Positions 1-5,768 of a stretch of DNA of 6,467 bases are shown piece after piece. Under the pieces are notes generated by a model, which had not been told where the DNA came from, did no database searches, and worked only from the letters and a program-made list of their open reading frames with translations. How positions within the stretch are numbered: position 1 is the stretch's first letter; each line of letters opens with the position of its first letter. Origin of the DNA: JBKJVQ01 sp046717125 (GTDB taxonomy: Bacteria; Pseudomonadota; Alphaproteobacteria; Rhizobiales; Methyloligellaceae). The DNA lies in contig JBKJVQ010000168.1 in assembly GCA_046717125.1 (NCBI GenBank), forward strand, positions 1 through 6,467. Direction: 5' to 3'. Position numbers and translations under genes: made by a program.

Positions 1-1
1 G

Positions 2-370
2 CTCGTCGCTGCGACCGGTGCTCCCGCTTTTGCCGGGGCCGGAGCGACCCCGGAGCAGGAACTCGGCGAGGGCAACGAACAGAGCGTCGGGGGCGGTACT
101 GACAAGGAAGCGCCTGCGGCGGGCGCAGGCTCGCAACAGGGCGGCGAACAGGCGGCTCCGGCCCAGCCGAAGGAAGATCTCGGCGAGGGTAACGAGAAGA
201 GCGTCGGCGCGGGTTCTGACGAGACTGCCAAACCGGCTGAAGGCGCCGGCTCGGTTCAGCAGGGCGGCGACAATCAGGCCGGCCAGTCTGGCAACGCCGA
301 TCCCAACGAGCAGCTCGGCGAGGAAGGCCGCGCCAGTTCGGGTGGCGGTGCAGAAACCGACAAGAAGTAA
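2..370 (+). CDS. Secreted repetitive low-complexity protein, 5'-truncated
   Basis: Only the last 122 codons are present; the start lies left of the window. The first visible residues (LVAATGAPAFAGAGA) look like the end of a signal peptide with an AFA cleavage site, so the mature protein is probably exported. The rest is hydrophilic and rich in Gly, Ala, Glu, Gln and Asp, with no Cys, Trp or Tyr, and is probably disordered. It has imperfect repeats: LGEGNEQSVGGGTDKE (from visible residue 21), LGEGNEKSVGAGSDET (from residue 60), and a decayed LGEEGRASSGGGAETDKK (from residue 105) just before the TAA. The first two start 117 bases apart, the last two 135 bases apart. A strong intrinsic terminator follows 23 bases after the stop, which supports the end of a real gene in this frame. 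I do not recognise the family. A cell-envelope or matrix-associated protein is possible but not shown. Confidence 0.72.
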   Translation, partial: LVAATGAPAFAGAGATPEQELGEGNEQSVGGGTDKEAPAAGAGSQQGGEQAAPAQPKEDLGEGNEKSVGAGSDETAKPAEGAGSVQQGGDNQAGQSGNADPNEQLGEEGRASSGGGAETDKK

Positions 371-393
371 ACTCGGCTTCGGTCGAGCAGTGG

Positions 394-425
394 AAGGGCG
401 GCGCTTCGGCGGCGCCCTTTTCTTT
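394..425 (+). terminator. Rho-independent terminator with TTCG tetraloop
   Basis: A 7-bp stem (AAGGGCG at 394-400 with CGCCCTT at 413-419), a single G/G mismatch (401/412), a 3-bp upper stem (CGC 402-404 with GCG 409-411) and a C(TTCG)G loop at 405-408 are followed by a T-rich tail (TTTTCTTT, 418-425). It lies 23 bases after the stop of the repetitive secreted protein gene and ahead of ecm, so it separates the two transcription units. Confidence 0.85.
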
Positions 426-520
426 GCGGGCAACATTTCCCGTTTTGTCTCATTGCACCGCACAAAGCGTCATGGTTCGATGCGCGCGATTTTCGAGTGT
501 TGCCGGGACCCGCGCATCGC

Positions 521-2500
521 ATGACCGACTTAAGGCCACAACGGGACAAGCCTTGGCTGTTTCGCACCTATGCGGGACATTCGACCGCCGCTGCGTCTAA
601 CGCGCTTTACCGGGGCAATCTCGCCAAGGGCCAGACAGGCCTATCGATCGCTTTCGATCTGCCAACTCAGACAGGCTACGACGCAGACCATCCGCTGGCG
701 CGGGGCGAGGTCGGCAAGGTCGGCGTGCCGGTCGCCCATCTCGGCGACATGCGGGCGCTGCTCGAGGGTATTCCGCTCGATGCGATGAACACATCCATGA
801 CGATCAACGCGACGGCCGCGTGGCTGCTCGCGCTCTATGTCGCGCTCGCGGACGAACAGGGCGTCAACCGCAAGGCGCTCACGGGTACGGTGCAGAACGA
901 TATTCTGAAGGAATATCTGTCGCGCGGCACCTATGTGTTTCCACCCGCGCCGAGCCTTCGTCTCATCAAGGACGTTGTCGTGTTCTCGGGGCGTGAAACG
1001 CCGAAATGGAACCCGACCAATGTCTGCTCCTACCACCTGCAGGAGGCAGGCGCGACGCCCGTGCAGGAGCTCGCTTTCGCGCTCGCTACAGCGATCGCGG
1101 TGCTGGACGAGGTGCAGGGAAGTGGCGAAGTTCCGGCGGATGCGTTCCCGCAGATCGTCGGCCGCATGAGCTTCTTCGTGAATGCCGGCCTGCGCTTCGT
1201 CACCGAGATTTGCAAGATGCGCGCCTTTGCCGAGCTCTGGGATGAGATCGCGCGCGACCGATATGGCGTTGAGGACGAGAAGCTGCGCCGCTTCCGGTAC
1301 GGCGTGCAAGTCAATTCGCTGGGCCTGACTGAGCAGCAGCCCGAGAACAACGTCTATCGCATCCTGATCGAGATGCTCGCCGTGGTGCTGTCGAAGAATG
1401 CGCGCGCCCGCGCCGTGCAGCTTCCGGCTTGGAACGAGGCGCTCGGACTGCCGCGCGCCTTTGACCAGCAATGGTCTTTGCGCATGCAGCAGATCGTCGC
1501 CTACGAAACCGACCTTCTCGAATATGGCGATTTGTTCGACGGCTCGCCGGTGATCGATGAGAAGGTCCGTGCGCTGATCGATGAGGCCAAGGCGGAGCTG
1601 GCGCGTATCGACGAGATGGGCGGGGCGGTCGCCGCGATCGACTACATGAAGGGGCGGCTGGTTGAGTCGAACACGGCGCGGCTGAAAGGGATCGAGACGG
1701 GAGAACAGATCGTTGTCGGCGTCAACGCGTTTACCGAGTCCGAGCCCTCGCCTCTCGAAGGCGGGGCCGATGGCGGCATCCTGACCGTGTCGGAATCGGT
1801 CGAGCTCGAAGCGGTCCAGCGGCTCAAAGAGTGGCGCGCGCAGCGCGACAACAAGGCGGCCGAGGCGTCGCTCACCGATCTGCGCGCTGCGGCTGCGGAC
1901 GGGCGCAATGTCATGGAGCCCTCGATCGCCTGCGCCAAGGCGGGTGTGACTACGGGCGAATGGGGAACGGCGTTGCGGGAAGCTTTCGGCGAATATCGCG
2001 CTCCAACCGGCGTCGGGCGCGCCATGCGGACGGACGGAGCGGGGCTCGAAGAAGCCCGCGCGGCGGTCGAGGCGGCCTCGGCGCGGCTCGGCCGGCGGCT
2101 CAAGCTGCTCGTGGGCAAGCCGGGCCTGGATGGGCATTCGAACGGTGCGGAACAGATCGCCGTGCGCGCGCGCGACTGCGGCATGGAAGTCGTCTATCAG
2201 GGCATTAGGCTCACGCCCGCGCAGATCGTCTCGGCGGCCCTGGAAGAGGGCGTGCATGTGGTCGGCCTCTCGATCCTCTCGGGAAGCCATGTGCCGCTGG
2301 TGCGCGACGTGATGCAGCGGATGCGGGCCGAGGGACTGGACGATGTGCCCGTGATCGTGGGCGGCATCATCCCGGCCGAGGACATCAATATCCTCAAGCA
2401 GTGCGGCGTGTCGGCGGTCTATACGCCGAAGGATTTCCGGCTGAACGCGATCATGCTGGACATTGCGCAGCTCGCCGCGCGCGAGGCCGAGGCGGCCTGA
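521..2500 (+). CDS. ecm: Ethylmalonyl-CoA mutase (B12-dependent)
   Basis: Product of 659 residues, the usual family length. It is a coenzyme-B12-dependent acyl-CoA mutase converting (2R)-ethylmalonyl-CoA to (2S)-methylsuccinyl-CoA in the cytoplasm, a step of the ethylmalonyl-CoA pathway for acetyl-CoA assimilation (the orthologue is called MeaA in Methylobacterium). The N-terminal TIM-barrel part shows RTYAGHS, FDLPTQTGYD, NTSMTINATA, FPPAPSLRL and the Tyr171-His172 pair in CSYHLQEAGATP. The C-terminal Rossmann-like cobalamin domain has the DxHxxG signature (Asp537, His539 as lower axial cobalt ligand, Gly542) followed by GLSILSGSH and VGGIIP. Ecm-like wording throughout, such as RDKPWLFRTYAGHS, separates it from methylmalonyl-CoA mutase. 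ATG at 521 is chosen because MTDLRPQRDKPW fits family N-termini; an in-frame GTG at 497 would add 8 unlikely residues. The ribosome binding site is weak. No other pathway gene (ccr, epi, mcl) is nearby. It stops 7 bases short of the convergent kinase gene. Confidence 0.96.
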   Translation: MTDLRPQRDKPWLFRTYAGHSTAAASNALYRGNLAKGQTGLSIAFDLPTQTGYDADHPLARGEVGKVGVPVAHLGDMRALLEGIPLDAMNTSMTINATAAWLLALYVALADEQGVNRKALTGTVQNDILKEYLSRGTYVFPPAPSLRLIKDVVVFSGRETPKWNPTNVCSYHLQEAGATPVQELAFALATAIAVLDEVQGSGEVPADAFPQIVGRMSFFVNAGLRFVTEICKMRAFAELWDEIARDRYGVEDEKLRRFRYGVQVNSLGLTEQQPENNVYRILIEMLAVVLSKNARARAVQLPAWNEALGLPRAFDQQWSLRMQQIVAYETDLLEYGDLFDGSPVIDEKVRALIDEAKAELARIDEMGGAVAAIDYMKGRLVESNTARLKGIETGEQIVVGVNAFTESEPSPLEGGADGGILTVSESVELEAVQRLKEWRAQRDNKAAEASLTDLRAAAADGRNVMEPSIACAKAGVTTGEWGTALREAFGEYRAPTGVGRAMRTDGAGLEEARAAVEAASARLGRRLKLLVGKPGLDGHSNGAEQIAVRARDCGMEVVYQGIRLTPAQIVSAALEEGVHVVGLSILSGSHVPLVRDVMQRMRAEGLDDVPVIVGGIIPAEDINILKQCGVSAVYTPKDFRLNAIMLDIAQLAAREAEAA

Positions 2501-2507
2501 GGAACTG

Positions 2508-3341
2508 TTAGCCTGCGGCAACCCGCATTTCCGCGTGCTCCGGCAGGTGCCGCGACAGCGCCTCGAACAGCGATGCGCCGTCGATCGGCTTAGTCACGTA
2601 GTCCGTCATGCCGGCCGCGAGCGCCTCATCACGGTCACCGGTCATGGTGGCCGCCGTCAGCGCGACGACCGGAACAGAAGCGGCATGGCCGCCCATCGCG
2701 CGCAGTCGCCGCGTCGTCTCGAGCCCGTCCATGTCCGGCATCATGATGTCCATGAGTACAAGATCGAAGCGGGCGCCAAACGCGACAAGCGCGGCCGCGC
2801 CGCTCGATACTTCCTCGTGCGTCATGCCGAAATTGTCGAGATAGGCGCCGATCAACATGCGGTTGACGGCATTGTCCTCGACGACAAGGAGGTGGCCGTC
2901 GAGCTCGCTCGCCGTGGACGGTGTCTGCTTGCCAATCTCGGCAGCATGGCCGACGGGCACGGCGAACCAGAAGCGGCTGCCCTTACCAAGGGTGCTCTCG
3001 CAATTGATCCGTCCACCCATGAGTTCCACGAGCTTCCGTGAGATCGCAAGGCCGAGTCCTGTTCCGCCATAGCGCTGGGCGGTTTTGCGGTCGGCTTGTA
3101 CATAGGGGGTGAACAGCTTGACGCGCTGCGCGGCCGTCAGGCCGATGCCCGTGTCGGTGATGGCGCAGCGCAGGATCAACCGGCCATCGCGCTCGACGCA
3201 ATCGGCTTCGAGGCTGACGCTTCCGTCGTCCGTGAACTTCGCGGCGTTGTCGATCAGATTGTTCAGAACCTGGCGTAGCCGCTTGGCGTCGCCCACCACC
3301 ACCCCGGGACAGCTCGGCTGAATATCGGCGCCAGCCCCCAA
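2508..3341 (-). CDS. C-terminal fragment of the interrupted kinase (HATPase_c + REC)
   Basis: This is the open frame downstream of the TGA, taken from the in-frame TTG at 3341 as one possible reinitiation codon (277 residues); the frame itself is open back to 3485. It keeps a complete set of ATP-binding boxes (NNLIDNAAKF, DTGIG, GGTGLGLAIS) and a complete receiver domain (VVEDN, LMDIMMPDMDG, VVALTA, DYVTKPI). No convincing ribosome binding site was seen at the TTG, so independent expression is doubtful. The end abuts ecm, with 7 bases between the two stop codons. Confidence 0.4.
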   Translation of the reverse strand: MGAGADIQPSCPGVVVGDAKRLRQVLNNLIDNAAKFTDDGSVSLEADCVERDGRLILRCAITDTGIGLTAAQRVKLFTPYVQADRKTAQRYGGTGLGLAISRKLVELMGGRINCESTLGKGSRFWFAVPVGHAAEIGKQTPSTASELDGHLLVVEDNAVNRMLIGAYLDNFGMTHEEVSSGAAALVAFGARFDLVLMDIMMPDMDGLETTRRLRAMGGHAASVPVVALTAATMTGDRDEALAAGMTDYVTKPIDGASLFEALSRHLPEHAEMRVAAG

Positions 3342-3485
3342 GCCCTTGTCCGCCGCGCGAACCTTGAGGGCGTCGGCGCATTCGCGTAACAGGGCGGTTA
3401 GATCGAAAGCCTCAGCTTCCAGTTCGATCCAGCCGGCGTCGAGCTTCGAGAAATCGAGAATATCGTTGAGGATCGCGAGAAGACT

Positions 3486-3740
3486 TCACGCGGAGCCCTG
3501 AAGCGTGTCGGCATAACGGACTTGCGTGACGTCGAGTCGGGTGGCGCGCAGAAGTTCGGCCATTGAAATGACGGCGCCCATCGGGGTGCGCAGTTCATGG
3601 CTGACGGTTGCAAGCAACTCCGACTTTGCAGCGTCCGAAGTCTCGGCGGCTACGCGTGCGGCCCGCTCCGTCTCCAATGCTTCATCCAACGCCGCGATCT
3701 GGGCGAACAAATCGTCGTGCTTGAAGGACTCGGGACGCAT
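3486..3740 (-). CDS. N-terminal fragment of the interrupted kinase (DHp H-box)
   Basis: This is the 84-residue product made if the TGA is obeyed. It contains an Ala/Glu-rich helix (ALDEALETERAARVAAETSD), the linker AAKSELLATVS, the phosphorylatable His48 in SHELRTPMG, and the first DHp helix up to YADTLQGSA. It lacks the second DHp helix and the ATP-binding domain, so it could not autophosphorylate alone. It is listed separately so the intact pieces are on record; the whole gene is given as the pseudogene entry. Confidence 0.45.
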   Translation of the reverse strand: MRPESFKHDDLFAQIAALDEALETERAARVAAETSDAAKSELLATVSHELRTPMGAVISMAELLRATRLDVTQVRYADTLQGSA

Positions 3741-3747
3741 ACGAGGG

Positions 3748-3751
3748 CTCC
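3748..3751 (-). promoter_or_regulatory. Ribosome binding site of the hybrid kinase gene
   Basis: On the minus strand GGAG lies 7 bases before the ATG at 3740, within the 38-base gap after the gluQ stop. It fixes the kinase start and suggests the gene is translated on its own from a gluQ transcript. Confidence 0.6.
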
Positions 3752-3778
3752 GGACTCAATACTCAACGCAAGACGGTC

Positions 3779-4705
3779 TCACGGCTGCGTTAAGTCCGGG
3801 ATAATCGGACTGGTGAAAATTTCGGAAAAGCCCCGAGAAAGCTTTGCGACCACTGTCGCTCTCACATCGTCCGGGCTCTCGCCCCGCGCACGCAGGGATG
3901 CGATGCCGGTATCCTTCCGGCTTTTGGCCAGTTTCCGGCCGTCCGGCCCCAGCACCAGCGCGTGATGGTGGTACACGGGCTCCGGCAGGCCGAGCAATAT
4001 CTGCAGCACACGGTGCATTCCCGTCTGCAGATAAAGGTCACGCCCGCGCACGACATGCGTCACGCCCTGCGCGGCATCGTCGACCACGACCGCGAGGTGG
4101 TAACTCGCCGGAAATTCCTTCCGCGCGAGCACGACGTCCCCCCAGTCCTCGGGATGGACGTTGACGCGTGTCGGTCCCGACGGGCCAAACTCGGTGAATG
4201 CAATCTCGCCACCGGCGCGACGGCGCGTTTCGCTAGCAGCGCGCGCCATATCGAGCCGCAAGGCGTACGGCTCGCCCGCCTCGATGCGGCGCACGCATTC
4301 CGCGGGGCCAGCCCCGCGCCACAGTCCGGGATAGAGCGGCGCGCCGTCCGGGTCGGTCGCATGGCTGGTTTTCGCCGCCACCGCATTCGCGATCTCGGAG
4401 CGCGTCGCGAAGCACGGATAGAGCAGCCGGCGTTCGTTGAGCCGGTCGAGCGCCGCGTGGTATGCAGCCCCGCGTTCCGACTGGCGCCAGACCGGCTCCT
4501 CCCAGTCGAGTCCGAGCCAGCGCAAATCCTCGATCATACCGGCTACGAATTTGGGCCGGCAGCGTTCCCGGTCGATGTCTTCGAGGCGTAGCAGGAAGCG
4601 TCCGCCGCACGCCCGCGCAAGATCGAAATTGAGCAGCGCCGAACGCGCATGGCCGAGATGCAGCGCGCCGTTAGGCGAGGGCGCAAAGCGGAAGACGGAG
4701 GTCAT
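3779..4705 (-). CDS. gluQ: Glutamyl-Q tRNA(Asp) synthetase
   Basis: Product of 308 residues, typical of GluQ-RS, a truncated paralogue of glutamyl-tRNA synthetase without the anticodon-binding domain. It attaches glutamate to queuosine at position 34 of tRNA(Asp). Visible signatures are FRFAPSPNGALHLGHARSAL with the HIGH-type HLGH at 16-19, LRLEDID at 39-45, WGDVVLARKEFPASYHLAVVVDD at about 188-210 (catalytic core), and the KMSKS-type KLAKS at 258-262. The usual zinc site CxC...YxxxC reads Cys98-Phe-Ala100 ... Tyr125-Pro-Gly-Leu-Trp129, so two of four ligands are missing. The start at 4705 is chosen because MTSVFRFAPSPNG matches family N-termini; an in-frame upstream extension to 4849 would run across the divergent glycosylase start. 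It is divergent from the glycosylase gene (67 bases between starts) and followed by the kinase gene. Confidence 0.93.
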   Translation of the reverse strand: MTSVFRFAPSPNGALHLGHARSALLNFDLARACGGRFLLRLEDIDRERCRPKFVAGMIEDLRWLGLDWEEPVWRQSERGAAYHAALDRLNERRLLYPCFATRSEIANAVAAKTSHATDPDGAPLYPGLWRGAGPAECVRRIEAGEPYALRLDMARAASETRRRAGGEIAFTEFGPSGPTRVNVHPEDWGDVVLARKEFPASYHLAVVVDDAAQGVTHVVRGRDLYLQTGMHRVLQILLGLPEPVYHHHALVLGPDGRKLAKSRKDTGIASLRARGESPDDVRATVVAKLSRGFSEIFTSPIIPDLTQP

Positions 4706-4772
4706 GGGGCCGCAGCGATACGCGAGGGGCAGCGGGTCGACAAGGGCGGGGCGGGCCCCTAAGTGCAGCCGC
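4706..4772. promoter_or_regulatory. Divergent intergenic region between gluQ and the glycosylase gene
   Basis: These 67 bases must hold the promoters or leaders of both divergent genes. They are very GC-rich and contain an inverted repeat AGGGGC (4725-4730) / GCCCCT (4755-4760) separated by 24 bases. I see no good -35/-10 pair and no strong ribosome binding site for either gene, so the transcription starts may lie inside the opposite gene. Confidence 0.35.
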
Positions 4773-5456
4773 ATGATTACCCGCATCATCTGTTCTGGAG
4801 CCGACATTGCCGAGGGCTGCGCGCATCTCGTCCGCGCCTGTCCGGTCATGGCGCGGGTTCACGCGGAGACCGGCGATCCTCCGCTCAGGCGCCGCACGGG
4901 CGGGTTCGGCGGGCTCCTTGCCATTGTAGCGGCGCAGCAATTGTCCGCCGCCAGCGCCGCCGCGATCGTCGGGCGGCTGGAGGCGCTGTTGCCCGGAGGC
5001 GATGCGGCTGGGTTCGAAGTGCTGCCGGACGAGGCGTTGCGGCAGGCCGGCCTTTCGGGGCCAAAGATCGCGAATTTGCGCAATCTCGCCCGCGCAATCC
5101 GGGTCGCCGAGATCGATCTAAATGCGCTCGACGATGCGAGCGACGAAGACGTGCGGCGCGCGATCACGGACTTGCGCGGGTTCGGTCCGTGGTCAGCCGA
5201 TATCTACCTCATGTTCTGCCTCGGCCGGGCAGACGCGTTCGCGCCGGGCGACCTCGCGCTCCAGATCGCGGCCGGGCGGGCGTTCGGCCTCGCGGCCCGT
5301 CCGTCCGCCGCCGAGACCGAGGAAATCGCGGAAAGGTGGCGGCCATGGCGCGGCGTTGCGGCCCGGCTGCTTTGGGCCTACTACGCGCGCAAACCCGTCC
5401 CTCCCGTCATCGCCAAGCCTCCGCCCCGGGCGCGCCGCCGCAAAGCCTCCTCATGA
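4773..5456 (+). CDS. AlkA-type DNA-3-methyladenine glycosylase II (HhH-GPD family)
   Basis: Product of 227 residues of the HhH-GPD superfamily, which excises alkylated bases (3-methyladenine and related lesions) to start base-excision repair. Visible signatures: GGFGGLLAIVAAQQLS (43-58), the usual helix ahead of the lesion pocket; GLSGPKIANLRNLA (93-106); the helix-hairpin-helix LRGFGPWSADIYLM (134-147); and FAPGDLALQ with Asp160 at the position of the catalytic Asp of E. coli AlkA. ERWRPWRGVAARLLWAYY near the C-terminus is the AlkA-family ending. It lacks the N-terminal AlkA domain of the 282-residue E. coli protein, like many short alphaproteobacterial members. ATG at 4773 is preferred; the open frame extends upstream only as antisense of gluQ. 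The ribosome binding site is weak. The stop overlaps the bfd start (ATGA). MutY or Nth is unlikely because no C-terminal Fe-S cysteine cluster is present. Confidence 0.9.
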   Translation: MITRIICSGADIAEGCAHLVRACPVMARVHAETGDPPLRRRTGGFGGLLAIVAAQQLSAASAAAIVGRLEALLPGGDAAGFEVLPDEALRQAGLSGPKIANLRNLARAIRVAEIDLNALDDASDEDVRRAITDLRGFGPWSADIYLMFCLGRADAFAPGDLALQIAAGRAFGLAARPSAAETEEIAERWRPWRGVAARLLWAYYARKPVPPVIAKPPPRARRRKASS

Positions 5457-5665
5457 TCGTCTGCTCCTGCAACATCATCACCGACCGCGACGTGAAAGAC
5501 GCCATCGAGGGCCTGCGTCAGTCCGATCCGTTCGGCGTCATCACGCCCGGCCTCATCTATCGGTCGCTGGGAAAACGCCCGGTCTGCGGTACCTGCCTGC
5601 CATTGATCACCAGACTGATGCTGCTCTACGACACCGATACTCCGACGCGGCGTGACTCGTACTGA
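5453..5665 (+). CDS. bfd: Bacterioferritin-associated ferredoxin ((2Fe-2S)-binding)
   Basis: Product of 70 residues of the BFD-like [2Fe-2S] family. In characterised systems Bfd docks on bacterioferritin and passes electrons to its heme, so that stored Fe(III) is released as Fe(II). The four cluster ligands are visible: Cys4 and Cys6 in VCSCN and Cys45 and Cys48 in VCGTC. The gap between the pairs is 38 residues, against 32 in E. coli Bfd, the extra residues falling around positions 20-40. The start ATG at 5453 overlaps the glycosylase stop as ATGA and has no Shine-Dalgarno sequence, which suggests translation by coupling or reinitiation. bfr lies 103 bases downstream behind its own control region. 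Confidence 0.93.
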   Translation: MIVCSCNIITDRDVKDAIEGLRQSDPFGVITPGLIYRSLGKRPVCGTCLPLITRLMLLYDTDTPTRRDSY

Positions 5666-5705
5666 CCGTCAAAGGAGCGCCACTCGCCATTTCCGGCGGA
5701 ATCTG

Positions 5706-5731
5706 TTAGAAATTTCTGGAATCATTCTAAA
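5706..5731. promoter_or_regulatory. Putative Irr/ICE-like iron-responsive operator upstream of bfr
   Basis: This AT-rich stretch in otherwise GC-rich DNA holds two overlapping dyads: TTAGAA (5706-5711) paired with TTCTAA (5725-5730), and TCTGGAA-TCA-TTCTAAA (5715-5731), which on the other strand reads TTTAGAA-N3-TTCCAGA and resembles the TTTAGAA-N3-TTCTAAA form of rhizobial Irr boxes with two mismatches. AGAAATTTCT (5709-5718) is also a perfect palindrome. Irr is known to repress bfr under low iron in Rhizobiales. The site would overlap a weak promoter (CTGTTA 5703-5708, 17 bases, TCTAAA 5726-5731), consistent with repression. The assignment rests on motif resemblance only. Confidence 0.5.
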
Positions 5732-5757
5732 CTGAATACGGTGCATTGCGCCGCCAC

Positions 5758-5763
5758 AGGAGA
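5758..5763 (+). promoter_or_regulatory. Ribosome binding site of bfr
   Basis: AGGAGA ends 5 bases before the ATG at 5769. It is the best Shine-Dalgarno sequence in the window and fits a highly translated storage protein. Confidence 0.8.
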
Positions 5764-5768
5764 CCGCC

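Larger units (their letters stand above)
2508..3740 (-). pseudogene. Soluble hybrid histidine kinase-response regulator with an in-frame TGA
   Basis: Read through one TGA (plus-strand 3486-3488, codon 85), this is a 410-residue hybrid kinase: a short helical N-terminus (about 1-40, no membrane segment or sensor domain), a DHp domain with H-box SHELRTPMG (His48), an HATPase_c domain (N-box NLIDNAAKF about 161-169, G1 DTGIG from Asp196, G2 GGTGLG 225-230) and a receiver domain (Glu288/Asp289, phosphoacceptor Asp331 in LMDIMMPDMDG, Thr362, Lys384 in TKPI). The frame is identical on both sides of the TGA, and ILNDILDFSKLDAG follows it, as expected for the second DHp helix. A CGA-to-TGA change explains the break, so this is a fresh nonsense mutation or a read error rather than decay. 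The start ATG at 3740 has a GGAG 7 bases upstream. It lies 38 bases after gluQ and is probably co-transcribed with it. Signal and target are unknown. Confidence 0.82.

Noticed and set aside
453..481. Possible ecm promoter: TTGCAC, 17 bases, TTCGAT
   Set aside because: Each hexamer matches consensus at only about half its positions and there is no supporting operator; too weak to list as a feature.
18..524. 168-codon plus-strand frame at the left edge
   Set aside because: The product is Arg/Ala/Ser-rich without motif, it runs through the terminator at 394-425 and into the ecm start, and the neighbouring frame carries the repeat-containing secreted protein with a clean stop before the terminator.
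641..2521. Very long open frame on the minus strand opposite ecm (about 626 codons)
   Set aside because: It is antisense to a fully conserved ecm. Its product is rich in Arg, His and Asp with no recognisable motif, as expected from the codon bias of GC-rich DNA.
3486..3488. TGA in the kinase as a selenocysteine codon
   Set aside because: The site aligns with an ordinary position in the DHp domain where no Cys or Sec is expected, and no SECIS-like hairpin was evident just downstream.
3962..4591. 209-codon plus-strand frame inside gluQ
   Set aside because: It is antisense to gluQ, whose catalytic motifs are clear; the product has no motif and shadow-like composition.
4706..4849. Upstream extension of gluQ by 48 codons
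   Set aside because: The added residues match no GluQ-RS N-terminus, and the extension would cross the start of the divergent glycosylase gene. The conserved FRFAPSPNG block begins five residues after the ATG at 4705.
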